DNA of 18,582 bases from Cephalothrix spiralis (taxonomy: Eukaryota; Nemertea; Palaeonemertea; Archinemertea; Cephalotrichidae). Below, one piece after another: positions 1 to 8,444 of the stretch. The notes beneath the pieces were generated by a model. That model was not told the DNA's origin, did not search any database, and saw only the letters and a program-made list of their open reading frames with translations. The stretch lies in NCBI GenBank assembly GCA_032353305.1, contig JAUCNG010344399.1, positions 1 to 18,582 of the forward strand, in the 5' to 3' direction. The position numbers and the translations under genes are program-made. Within the stretch, counting starts at the first letter, position 1; each line of letters opens with the position of its first letter.

Positions 1-41
1 TTGATTGATTTGTGGAAGCATAATTGGTGCATTATTCGGAC

Positions 42-239
42 CTAAGGAGCACAATTGATGCATTGAGGCATAAAAGAAGCAAATGCTTCGATTCTGCTTT
101 TATGCTCCACTGTCTCTCGGGCTTGCTTAACCCAAAATGGGCCTACTTTGCGAAAAAGGGGTGGACGGGGAAACAACTTATCATAGATCCCTTTTCGCCA
201 TTTAGTTTCCAATAGGAATTCAGTATGAATATTTCGGGA
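42..239 (-). CDS. Basic open frame, unrecognised (possible gene fragment)
   Basis: This 65-codon frame is open between two stops and has no ATG near its start, so it would be an internal exon or a fragment. It is rich in Lys, Arg, Phe and Pro, with a basic stretch containing KWRKGIYDKLF and a C-terminal CINCAP ending. I do not recognise a family. A plus-strand frame overlaps it (24-215), but the minus-strand composition looks more protein-like. Open frames of this length are expected by chance in AT-rich DNA, so the support is weak. It lies just outside the boundary of repeat copy A (323) and could be the edge of another element. Confidence 0.2.
   Translation of the reverse strand, partial: SRNIHTEFLLETKWRKGIYDKLFPRPPLFRKVGPFWVKQARETVEHKSRIEAFASFMPQCINCAP
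68..103. repeat. Short inverted repeat
   Basis: GCATAAAAG (68-76) and CTTTTATGC (95-103) are complementary 9-bp arms around an 18-base loop, itself containing AAGCAAATGCTT. This could be a small hairpin; no function is implied. Confidence 0.4.
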
Positions 240-322
240 TCATAACGCCACTAATTATTGGGTTTGGCTCTGAAAGACATGAAGTAAAGAAACAATAAGA
301 AAATGTCATTTTCAAGACATTA

Positions 323-1130
323 GCCTTTTTACAGAACTTGATTAGAAATAGGTAGTGAGGCAACTAATTGCAACTCTAAGGTTTCCAATTTTCATTATAA
401 AAGTCAAGTCAGCGCTAAGCATGTAATCGTCCGCATCATCTTCGGTTTCTAACTTTGATCAAATTACAGACCGGAAAGTTAATACAATAACCATCTCATC
501 TATAGGTCGATCGCGGAAACAGACGTCTCGGTGAGCCCCATTCTTAGCTTCCCTGATGTAAATTGTTTAAACAACTGATTGATAGAATAGATTCTTTGCA
601 AAGCAGGTCTTGCTTTTGCGTTCCCCCTTTCTCGCAAATATCATCGTCTATAAGTCTTTGATGTTAAATGGGATTGCAAGGACTGTTGCACTGGCGATAC
701 CAAGGACGTTTGCCATTGCTGAGTGAATGAGTACACTCATAAAATTGAGTGAATTATTAGGACATTTTAACCAATGAAATATTTTGATAATTTTAAGCCT
801 TTGAGCCACATAGTTCTCATACAATTTTAGAATTTCATAAAATATGACCATTCTTTTTAAAATTTGATGAAATAGTGAAGAAGAAGAAAAAATGCTAATT
901 TATTCTCGACTCTCTTTGCACAAGATTTTGTCATTTAAGTATGTTTGCGCAATGATTTATGATTAGAGTCTTTTAATGAATTTTAAGCATAAACAAGTGC
1001 CTATCTAAATCTATCGCCTTATGAGTTAATAAATAGTTTAAGATTTCCTTAGCAATGTCTTTTTCTATTTCATCTTTGGACTCTATTTCTTCAACATCTG
1101 GCATAAATTCATGTTCGGCATTGATTCCAA
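323..1130 (-). repeat. Interspersed repeat family, copy A (direct partner of B and C)
   Basis: This segment matches 11816-12594 (copy B) over nearly its full length in the same orientation, and its last 170 bases match 12959-13130 (copy C). Homology begins at GCCTTTTTACAGAACTTGAT (323) and ends at GGCATTGATTCC (1128). Differences are scattered substitutions and small indels. Read on the minus strand, the 1130-975 end encodes an open peptide containing EFMPDVEEIESKDEIEKDIA and LNYLLTHKAIDLDRH, then a stop. The rest contains a short open piece with KNGAHRDVC but no sustained frame. I read it as one copy of an old mobile-element family whose minus strand carried a coding end. The family is not identified. 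Confidence 0.8.
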
Positions 1131-1314
1131 CCGAGTTCCTTTTTAGGTTGTGATGAATATAGTATGTGACTGTGTAGCTATTTAGTGTACATAGTGAAAC
1201 GAAACGATTGAGGCCGGAAATTCTGTCAAAACTCAGTTTATTTCCATCACGTGATCAAGCTGTAATCATGTACTGCTGTTGCTATGACTACCGGAATGGG
1301 GTCTTATCAATATC

Positions 1315-1560
1315 TTGTATACACAAAAATATGTTCCGGGCGGCACCAAAAACGTCCACTTATCGTGTTCCCCATGCCTGTCATTTAAAAAGAATATGTT
1401 GGAAAATAACTGCTCGTTGGAAAATAACTGCTCGTATTGCACGAAAAAATGTACAACACAAGCTCAAGTTCAGAAAAACGGCAGCTCTGACCAACTCCTT
1501 TGGGAAGTAGATAGCCACCACGAGCAACTCTTTACAAGATGCGATAAAAACACTAGAGTT
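1315..1560 (+). pseudogene. Decayed element-protein fragment sharing a domain with the 9.6-11.1 kb relic
   Basis: The frame open from 1315 contains several CxxC-like pairs (SCSPC, CSYC, KKC), then AQVQKN, then LWEVDSHHEQL. From about 1458 to 1560 the DNA matches the reverse complement of 10411-10203. Here the roughly 118 bases that separate the AQVQKN and ALTNSLWEVDGHH blocks in that copy are missing, joining them at a shared GAAAAACG. A one-base loss in the CCTTTGGG run also shifts the frame relative to the other copy. This is therefore a deleted, frameshifted second copy in the opposite orientation. The Cys pairs may be a zinc-binding remnant, but spacing is irregular. No function can be assigned. 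Confidence 0.55.
1399..1434. repeat. Exact 18-bp tandem duplication
   Basis: The unit TTGGAAAATAACTGCTCG occurs twice back to back (1399-1416 and 1417-1434) with no mismatch. At 18 bp it keeps any reading frame, giving LENNCS twice in the frame open from 1315 to 1680. Confidence 0.9.
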
Positions 1561-1644
1561 GATTTACCGTTAAGTTCCCAGACGCTGGGCTCGCACCTTA
1601 TAAGGTGCGAGCCAAGCGTCTGGGAACTTAACGTAAAATCAACT
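1557..1644. repeat. Spacer-less near-perfect 88-bp palindrome
   Basis: Arms 1557-1600 and 1601-1644 are reverse complements over 44 positions with three mismatches (1587/1614, 1567/1634 and 1566/1635) and no loop; the centre is CACCTTATAAGGTG. The inner 54 bp are bounded by TTAA on each side (1570-1573 and 1628-1631). Both strands read through it, so both yield the same peptide piece with QTLGSHLIRCEPSVWEL. It starts where similarity to the 10.2-kb relic stops, so it looks inserted or formed at that junction. It could be a foldback element, an inverted duplication, or a library artefact. Confidence 0.9.
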
Positions 1645-1894
1645 TCCCGTCGAAGAACTTCAGGAAGAAAAGGAAAATGAGGAAAAACAGGGTCAAGATT
1701 TACCTTGTTCCTCAAGGGAATTAACCGTTTCAAAGCGCGGCCCAAAAAGGAAAATAGACGAAGCCGATACGTTAGCTCCTGGTGGTAATGGCCTTCGGGT
1801 CGAAGAAGTTCAAGAAGAAAAGAATGACGATACCGAAGCACCTGAAAAGAATGATTCTCTGCAACAAGAATATCTCCCTGCGAAGGTCAATTGA
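1637..1894 (+). CDS. Acidic/basic low-complexity frame, probable element-protein fragment
   Basis: An 85-codon frame without ATG, open from a stop at 1634 to TGA at 1892. It is dominated by Glu and Lys, contains a basic run SKRGPKRK that resembles a nuclear localisation signal, and repeats VEELQEEK (1649-1672) as VEEVQEEK (1799-1822), exactly 150 bases apart. The DNA of the two 24-base repeats differs at two positions, one of them changing Leu to Val. It begins at the outer edge of the palindrome, on the same strand as the upstream relic, and may be the same dead protein in another frame. No family is recognised. An AAG/GTCAAT junction before the stop is a weak splice-donor candidate. Confidence 0.35.
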   Translation, partial: NQLPVEELQEEKENEEKQGQDLPCSSRELTVSKRGPKRKIDEADTLAPGGNGLRVEEVQEEKNDDTEAPEKNDSLQQEYLPAKVN

Positions 1895-2010
1895 ATCGTG
1901 TTTTAAATTTCATTTAATAAATGGATTGAAATAACAAAAAGATTATTTTAAAATTTTTGACTGGTATCACAGAATAGAAATCAGTATAATCACAGAAGTT
2001 CCCTCCAAAA

Positions 2011-2181
2011 ATGAAGGAAAATTTCATATTACAATGTACTCATTGTCCTATGCAATAAGAATCAATTTATCAAATTCAGCTGCACCAAAACTTATGTCAC
2101 AACCTAGCACTCGGAAAATATACATGCTCTCATGTTTCTAAAATATCAAGTGCTAAAGGCGGTAGCAAAGTAAGCACATAG
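2011..2181 (+). pseudogene. C2H2 zinc-finger relic with internal stop
   Basis: The frame starting at ATG 2011 encodes a C-X2-C-X12-H-X4-H pattern: Cys codons at 2035 and 2044, His codons at 2083 and 2098. This is canonical C2H2 spacing. A TAA at 2056-2058 lies four codons after the second Cys. The following linker-like stretch ends in KYTCSHVSK, which looks like a second finger lacking its second Cys. Upstream, TCACAG at 1995 could be a splice acceptor, and AAAGTAAGC at 2167-2175 resembles a donor. C2H2 fingers usually bind nucleic acid. The finger could belong to the same dead element as 1315-1894, but this is inference from proximity and strand. Confidence 0.35.
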
Positions 2182-2329
2182 ATTGGTGCAACCTTGATTC
2201 TAAGGAGACCTGCAATTTACGATATTATCAGGCTTACCATCCAAGATTTCATAAAGCAACCTTAGTTGGGGTATAACTTCGACAATGTGTTCATTATTCA
2301 AAAAAGAACCTAGTACGAAAACTACCATT

Positions 2330-3824
2330 TGTTTGATGGGATAATGATAAAACATTAGAAAACATGTCGTCCAGTTTCGCTATACTAATTGCCATATGCT
2401 GCAAATGCGATCAATTTTGTGTATTGTGATACTATATAGTTCTTATGGGAACTTGTTTTCAAATTAATGTAGCTTCAGTTCAACTAGTTTTAGAATTCCC
2501 AAGCATTTCTCTTGCTCCTACGCACTACAAAAAAGTAATACAAGCAAATGAATTTTCCTCATATCATTTGACAATACCTTTCAAAAATGATTATATCGTC
2601 ACATCGTAGCAACGATGTTAATCAGGTACCATAAGAATCAGCAGACTGTATGCTTTAAGTTGGCATACTCCAAATAAGGAATTGTGCAGATCAGACTTCC
2701 TCAAATTGGAAAATACAACTGCATACATGGCCTCAATCATTTATATTTTAATTGTGAGCTGGTACTGAAGCCAAAGTACAGTAGGTTCCAGTACCAGCAC
2801 TAGCACCATTGCCAACCCTGGCAGGAAAAAAATTACTCATTTTACTGAGAGAAAAAGTGAGCATGATCATGATGAATTGAATTTGAATGTAGTTGAAAAC
2901 AGGTATAAACTTACCTTAACAATTAAGCGTGAAATAGGAAAGACGATGGGACGTTTCTTCTTAATTTTATCGGGGAGTTTTTCTCGGGTTCAACCGGTTC
3001 ATTCAATGGCTTAGACAACATCAAATATTTGTAATTCTCAAAAACGTTGCCATTTCGTTAAATCACTGAACCTCGCTTGCCTCATTTCAATATCGCGGCC
3101 ATATTTGTTTTGCGCGATCCTGTCGGTAGCGGAGAAAACTATTCACCGGTAAATCCTATAGGGCGTGTTTTCTAATGATGGCAAGTTACATAATGTATTT
3201 GAACTGCGAATTCATTGTCTTTAATGCCAAGAATATATGAGAAGGGTCGATTACCGTATTTAAATCCTAAAACAAACGATGGTGAAATAACCCAAACGGA
3301 TGTTTTGGAAGCCCGCGCGCCGCAAAACTACAAGGGGACATATTTTTCTCATCACCAATATTTTGTGCCATAAATCAAATTTTCTAGTTTTGTTGGTGAG
3401 AAGTGAGGACCTGTTTAACCTTTCTGAACTGAAGAACCGAAATATTTCTGGAGCAGCTTTGAATCCCTATGCTTGCATGTACCTTTCTATATCTTCTTTG
3501 GTTGATCGGCTTTTTAAATATATTTAGACAACTTCTTCTTCGAGCTTCATTTCTGTCCATTAATATGATGCTGAAGCTGCGATTCTCTGTAAAAACAGTT
3601 TTAAATCCCCAATATCTATTATATTCAATTAGGAATAATGGGTTTTCCCTAAAACTAACATTTAAAATTGAGAAAGGGGAGTATTGATTTCTGATACATT
3701 ATGGCAATACCTCTTAGTCACATGGTTATGAAAACTTTATAATGGTATTTTATGGAATAATTATTATAGTAGTTTCCGTAATTTCCTTTGCTAGATCCTT
3801 TACTTTTTTATTTTGTATTATCCT
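2330..3824. other. About 1.5 kb without a recognisable gene
   Basis: AT-rich sequence. A short hairpin (GCTGGTACTG at 2758-2767 with CAGTACCAGC at 2791-2800) is visible. Plus-strand frames at 3300-3687 show no family features. On the minus strand near 3580-3300 a frame with two stops reads LKSRSTKEDIERYMQ and later LWHKILVMRKICPL. It looks mildly protein-like but is not identifiable. A 42-codon minus frame (2200-2328, from an ATG) just before this stretch is within chance expectation. Confidence 0.5.
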
Positions 3825-4013
3825 TCAATACCTCCATAGTGACTTAGTAATAAAATTGAATATTGTATTTTTTTTAAACCTTTCTATATCATATAATTCA
3901 TCATGGTTTTCCTGCGATTGCACAGTAGTCTCATTGTTATTTAATTCGGCAGCCTCTATTGACCGTTTTGCAAATGCCGCTGTGCTTCTTTTTTCATCGT
4001 TATGATCGGTAAT
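3825..4013 (-). pseudogene. Polar open frame, possible downstream piece of the 4.2-5.7 kb relic
   Basis: This 62-codon frame lacks an ATG and reads as a polar, acidic/basic peptide with AAFAKRSIEAAELNNNETT and ends KSLWRY. Just upstream in a different minus frame is an acidic run, RSTEDSDSDELP, suggesting one frameshift near 4005. Its strand and position continue the row of minus-strand coding pieces that begins at 5749. No family is recognised. Its hydrophilic composition is less chance-like than the hydrophobic plus-strand frame that overlaps it (3742-4005). Confidence 0.3.
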
Positions 4014-4167
4014 TCATCCGAATCAGAATCTTCTGTGGATCTTAGAGCTGCTGAGCTTTCCCAAGGACATTATCTCAGCACCTGAGTAGAACTAATTGAT
4101 AACTCTTTTCAGACCATCTTGGGGCGAGCTATTAATATAATTACACATACACATGTAACAAATAATT

Positions 4168-4494
4168 TCACTGGTAATCAACGATAATCAATGATCTGGA
4201 AATTTCAGTTAAATTCCTTATTTCTGCCTTCTTTTTATCCGTAAGCCTATTGTAGTATTTGGAAGAGTATGATACGTATTGTTTCTTCACCCAACACTGG
4301 CTTTCCACTTTCAGTCGTCTTGCAGTCAGTAGATCTACAGTAACTGTCCTCTTTTTCCCTGTTTTATCATGTTTATTGTTGCCCCTGAAAATTCTACATA
4401 AAGATGTATCGTCACAATTCGAAGATTGTATTATTATACTCCCATTATCTTTTGATGTCTTCAAACTTCTAATGTTAAAAATATAATTTAACAC
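4168..4494 (-). pseudogene. Lys/Arg-rich open frame, unrecognised, in element relic
   Basis: A 108-codon frame with the most basic part in the middle (GKKRTVTVDLLTARRL) and a Tyr/Lys-rich end (KKQYVSYSSKYYNRLTDKKK). Its first codons overlap by about 20 bases the end of the frame that carries the Rep-like segment (4475-5002), and it follows it on the same strand, so the two may be one protein split by a frameshift. The HUH histidine motif expected downstream of a Helitron Rep N-terminal region is not visible here. The function is unknown. Confidence 0.3.
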
Positions 4495-5002
4495 GGAACA
4501 GACAAAGAGGTTGACATTTTCTCCTGTTTTGGACTTTATATAACTTTAAGCAAGTCATTCTCAGATGATTCTCAGATGATGTTTCCAAGCTTGTTAAGTC
4601 AAATAAATAATTAATCCATTCCGCTGTAAGACTGAAAAGCTGTATGAATTTCTTGTTCTGAGAACATAGCACGTATTGCATGTCGAATAGGCCATACCCT
4701 ACGGTAGCTGAATCATTGCAGGTCATTGTAAAAAATAGATTCCATGATCCTTCATCTCTTTGAAGGGCCGACAGCCTCCGAATTTCTTTCCTGGCATCTC
4801 CTTCATCTAACTGCATAGTATCTTCCTTATGCCCAACATCTATATTTTTTATGCTCTGTCCTCGAGTTAGATGTTCCAGTCCTTTGGTTGTAACAACAAG
4901 AACGGAATTAATTGATGTTATCCAAATCGCAGTTGTTGACAGTCGGGTCAGGTTCAGGGTCTCCGTCGAAGAAGTGAACTGGATAATGTGGAATATTTGC
5001 AT
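4475..5002 (-). pseudogene. Helitron Rep-like N-terminal segment (decayed)
   Basis: The informative part lies around residues 66-145 of this 175-codon frame: LDEGDARKEIRRLSALQRDE, then WNLFFTMTCNDSAT (4738-4697), then a helical stretch with EWINYLFDL. From memory, the Rep N-terminal region of many animal Helitron-like elements has a similar FxTxTCND core preceded by an acidic-basic helix and followed by a Trp-containing helix. Helitrons replicate by rolling circle using a Rep/helicase protein. The HUH catalytic motif and helicase are not seen, so this is a fragment. In 5060-4910 another minus frame is open and contains YVDVVSCSTQTG and DGDPEPDPTVNN, indicating a frameshift between the peptidase and this segment. 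The assignment is moderate. Confidence 0.45.
4557..4580. repeat. 11-bp tandem duplication
   Basis: ATTCTCAGATG occurs twice in a row (4557-4567 and 4568-4578) inside the Rep-like frame. At 11 bp it shifts the frame, and may be one of the events that killed the gene. Confidence 0.85.
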
Positions 5003-5061
5003 CTCCTGTCTGCGTTGAGCAGCTCACTACATCTACATAAGGCTTTTCAGTTTCTTGACAC

Positions 5062-5749
5062 TCAGTCTGGGTCAATGCCTTGTGGACGAAAAATCTGAGC
5101 TTTACACAAATAATTAACTTCCCATAATCTCAACTGTAGTACCACGTCTAGGCGACATGACAGCGGGAACTCGTTTGATTCTGCCGAATCTACTTGGGAA
5201 AACAGAGATTTCTCCATCTTTAACTTTAACAAATGTAACCGTGGGTTATCGTAACCACACTCAGGAGGATCGTGTCCTAAGGCAAGTGATGTGGCGAATG
5301 TAATTGTCATAATGACACAATCTGTACCATTTTCTTCACGTTGAACTTTCTGAATCGACGCTATTTGATTTAAAATGTTTTCACAAGGCCGATCGCCACT
5401 CAAACTGTCAAAAAATCCTGATTGTGGACGACGAAGACTTTTCCTTTGTTATGTTCGAAATGGTGACCCAGTGATCTTGACCATCATGCAAAACTTGAAT
5501 GAATTTAGAGCTGCACATAATATTAAAAGTAAGTTGTGCTCCAAGGGTAGGATCTTGGAATCCAGAAAAAGACGGAAATTGTTTATGGAGCATATTTAGG
5601 CTAATTGCACCTTCTTCATTAGTAAGTTTCTCACCGAAAAATCTATTCAAATGAGTGTCTGACAAATTTAATATTGGATAGTAAATAGGAGTGCCCTTTG
5701 TAATATTAGTTATATGAAAGTCTATCAACTTTAAGATATTGTAAATCAA
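5062..5749 (-). pseudogene. C48 (Ulp1/SENP-like) cysteine peptidase domain with one frameshift
   Basis: The first frame (5749-5408) holds the N-terminal half: LLHKQFP-like and GFQDPTLG motifs, then FIQVLHDGQDHWVTISN with the catalytic His at 5471-5473. The second (5409-5062) begins FDSL, giving the Asp at 5407-5409, and has QREENGTDCVIM with the candidate Cys at 5317-5319 and an upstream Gln, then ATSLALGHDP. This His-Asp-Gln-Cys order is that of C48 peptidases, which cleave SUMO-like or other ubiquitin-fold proteins. Such domains are carried by several animal transposon classes. The break is one extra T in a six-T run (minus strand, 5410-5415), so it could be a real inactivation or a homopolymer error. 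The Rep-like segment follows on the same strand. Confidence 0.65.
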
Positions 5750-6360
5750 AATACATACAATTTAAATATTAACTGACACTTTATAGTAATGCAACGATCA
5801 CAAAAACAAGATATAAACAAAGAAATACAATATAACACTATAATTCAAAAGTAAAATGCAGTTAGAAGAATATTGAAACTGCATGTACTCTCCAAATAAA
5901 ATGTAGGTATAAAAATATTATACTAAAATAACTTCTAAGATCGACTAAGATAAAAATCATATAATACTAGCTAGCTACTAACAGTTCTTTTTTGCTTTGA
6001 AAAATGTTTATTGAAGAGCTTTTTTAAATTCCCACGCACCTTATCTTATCTCCTTTCGTCATCTTATATATATTTCATGATGCCTTCCTGAAGGCATATA
6101 ACCTTCTAAGAATTATAATATTTGTTAACGAACCAAAACAGAGTGCTAATAGTTCAACAAACTATTTAAAAATATATATAAAGTAGATTCTATATAATGT
6201 AAAAAACCCTCGATATACTCTTCAACAAAATCCATTCCACCAAATCTACAAATCCTGGGTAAAAGATATCCAATTTATCTCCAGCATTTCTTTGATTTTC
6301 TGGACTATAATGTCATTGGAATTTTCATATTTTTTCGTTTTGTTAGAATCAAAAACTTAC
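5750..6360. other. AT-rich stretch without a recognisable gene
   Basis: Very AT-rich, with TATATA runs around 6065 and 6170. No frame with family features is seen on either strand. It may be the non-coding flank of the minus-strand element that starts at about 5749. Confidence 0.5.
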
Positions 6361-6366
6361 TTATAA

Positions 6367-6448
6367 ACAAAATTACATATATGTTAATTTTCTATTCATG
6401 AGCATGAACAAAATTACATATTTTTTAATTTTCTATTCATGAGCTTGA
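6367..6448. repeat. 41-bp tandem duplication
   Basis: The unit starting ACAAAATTACATAT and ending TTCATGAGCNTGA occurs at 6367-6407 and again at 6408-6448. The only differences are a few bases in the central AT tract and one near the end. It is non-coding on present evidence. Confidence 0.9.
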
Positions 6449-6792
6449 TAAAGTTGGCGTTGAACGCGCCACTTTTTCTGGATAATTTTTTTAGGGAACT
6501 CTCCGCCCGGTCAATTCATTCTTGTCGAAAAATGCAACAAGAAGCGAAAATGGAACAGTAATTTCCCCCTCCCCCTTTCTCTTCCTACTGACTATGGTGA
6601 GGAAATCTGCAACAGTTATACTGGCCTCTACTTTTCGACATATTAAATACACTACTATGAGTTATATTGTTGGTGTATACCGTAAGGATTCCTTAAAGGA
6701 GCCCATTACCAGTTTTGGCTGGTATCCTGAAAAATGTGAATATAAATCGAGATAAAAGTCTATTAACGCTGCATGAATTTGTGATTTCTTAT

Positions 6793-6930
6793 TTAAATAT
6801 TTAAATGATATTTTTCAATGATGTCTTCTCTAAGTGCTTTAGATCTCAGAAGGTGACAAAGTTCTTCAGAACTAAGTTTTACCAGATCAATAAATTGTTG
6901 AATATCTTGGACGCTGGAATTTTCTGCCAT
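6793..6930 (-). CDS. Short N-terminal exon-like frame, unrecognised
   Basis: ATG at 6930-6928 sits in a good animal initiation context (GAAATGG) and opens a 45-codon frame ending at TAA 6793. The peptide begins MAENSSVQDIQQFIDLVKLS and continues with SSEELCHLLRSKALREDI, an amphipathic, charged composition typical of real helices. Just upstream on the same strand is GTAATGGCGGC, which resembles a YY1 site common near animal starts. It could be the first exon of a decayed gene, although no clear splice donor is seen. Length alone is not significant. The overlapping plus-strand frame (6805-7089) is less protein-like. Confidence 0.35.
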   Translation of the reverse strand: MAENSSVQDIQQFIDLVKLSSEELCHLLRSKALREDIIEKYHLNI

Positions 6931-7089
6931 TTCTACGCCGCCATTACGCCGAACATGTGCTTATGCGTGTACGCATGCGTGAACAATGGGTTGTTTGACA
7001 CGCGAGTCGTTCTAACAGATTGGTTGATTCGACGCGTGAAACGTTCAAACCCACTGTATGGGTCCATTTGCCAACTTATGACTTTTTAA

Positions 7090-8168
7090 TTTGACCTATA
7101 TAGTGTATAATCCTTCACATTTTCAGAGAGCCACAGTGACCCATAAGACCTACTTATGTATCATTATAACCCATTTTGTCCTTCAGCGATTTAGTGTGTA
7201 TTAGGGTAGCTGCATCATCAGTGATAATTCGCCTATAGTAAATTATCTGAAATACGCAGAAAGAAATCACATAAAAGGGTGAATTGCACACTTTGTTCAA
7301 GGTTGTATGAGTTAATATGTTTTGAGTGCTGAAAAATATCCACTTTTTGAGTGGCAATGTCTAAGTCAACACCGACACTTAAATATTTTTTAATTTTAGA
7401 ATTATCCAAATATAACAAAATTGACATTTTAAGCCTGTTTCAGCCTAGAATTAGAAAAAATAATTGACGAGCATTGGATTAAGGGATTTAGTACTTATGG
7501 GGCATTGTGAGCAAGGTCATGGCTCAGCTTGCTCTAATCCATCATAAGACATAACTCTCACCTATCTTTGTAATGAATATAGCTAATTTAAGTTTTTTAT
7601 CGTCAAAATCATCATTTCGGTTGACTGATCACCTAAAATATTTCGTGGGTATGTCTATCGTGTATATTATAGTATTATTATACCCATGTTTATATGAGTC
7701 TGTAAAACATTTGTAGGGTCTAAATGACTAGAAATGCCTCAAAATGGCACTTGAATATCCGCGATTCGCCATTTTATGAAATATCGATTTCTCTCAAATC
7801 GTACCGATTGGCCGATTTTAAATTTCCCTTATGTAATAGCACTATTGATATGCTAATCATTGGCAAAGTACCGGTCGTTTTTCTGACTCACTTCGAAAAA
7901 TGCCAATACTTCATGTAGCATATAGGCCTAATGCCAAGCGTTCGATTATAATTTAATTACCGTCCCATTTAAACGAATGCCTCGCTTTTTGAAATCTACC
8001 CGTCCCATGGCTTTATATCATTCAATGGTTAAATGTATGCAAAATGCGTCATATCAATCTTAGTTGTGTTCTGTTGTTAAAAGGCAAAACTTTCTCACGC
8101 CTCAGTTAAGGCTTTGGCCTCCGTCGTCAGTAACGTGTACATTCATTTATAGACTTGCAACTTTATGA
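7090..8168. other. About 1.1 kb without a supportable gene
   Basis: Two overlapping minus frames at 7154-7427 (pieces with DLDIATQKVDIFQHSK and RRIITDDAATLIHTKSLK) could be one frameshifted fragment but show no family. A plus frame at 7724-7918 is likely chance. On the minus strand near 7600, DDFDDKKLKLAIF is followed by GGTGAGAG, a possible splice donor. A small hairpin, GAGCAAG/CTTGCTC, lies near 7508-7534. Confidence 0.4.
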
Positions 8169-8444
8169 TTAGTGAGTGTGAACCACTGTACCTTTTTTGG
8201 ATTTCGTTACTTTTGTTCGTCCTCTCTTGACAATCGGGACTTGTGCAGATACTGGGACTTGTTCACATACCGTCTCAATGATAGGAGCTTGTACTGATGA
8301 TAATGATGAATCGGAAGAAGATGCTTCGGATTCTGGTAGTCCGTCGGCGATGTCAAAATCATCCAAATGATCCAAATTTTTGGGAAACCTAAACTTTTTA
8401 ATTTTAGGGTAATGAAACTTTGATGTAAATAGGGGTTTTCGACG
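8169..8444 (-). CDS. Bipartite frame: acidic-serine block then basic tail, unrecognised
   Basis: This 91-codon frame is open between stops and has no ATG; it could be an internal or last exon. Three parts are visible: a basic start (FHYPKIKKFRFPK), an acidic and serine-rich centre (LDDFDIADGLPESE then SSSDSSLSS), and a basic tail (VKRGRTKVTKSKKG) before the stop. Such charge partition is common in chromatin-associated or transposon accessory proteins, but I recognise no family. It resembles in style, not in residues, the acidic/basic frame at 1637-1894. A second minus frame (8207-8467) overlaps it and looks like the shadow. Confidence 0.35.
   Translation of the reverse strand, partial: RRKPLFTSKFHYPKIKKFRFPKNLDHLDDFDIADGLPESEASSSDSSLSSVQAPIIETVCEQVPVSAQVPIVKRGRTKVTKSKKGTVVHTH

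Noticed and set aside
24-215. Plus-strand 63-codon frame
   Set aside because: It overlaps a more protein-like minus frame and contains no recognisable motif.
1470-1841. Minus-strand 123-codon frame across the palindrome
   Set aside because: It is the antisense shadow of the plus-strand relic; the palindrome makes both strands read alike.
3742-4005. Plus-strand hydrophobic frame resembling membrane segments
   Set aside because: Phe/Ile/Leu richness follows from AT-rich antisense of a polar minus frame; no topology or family supports it.
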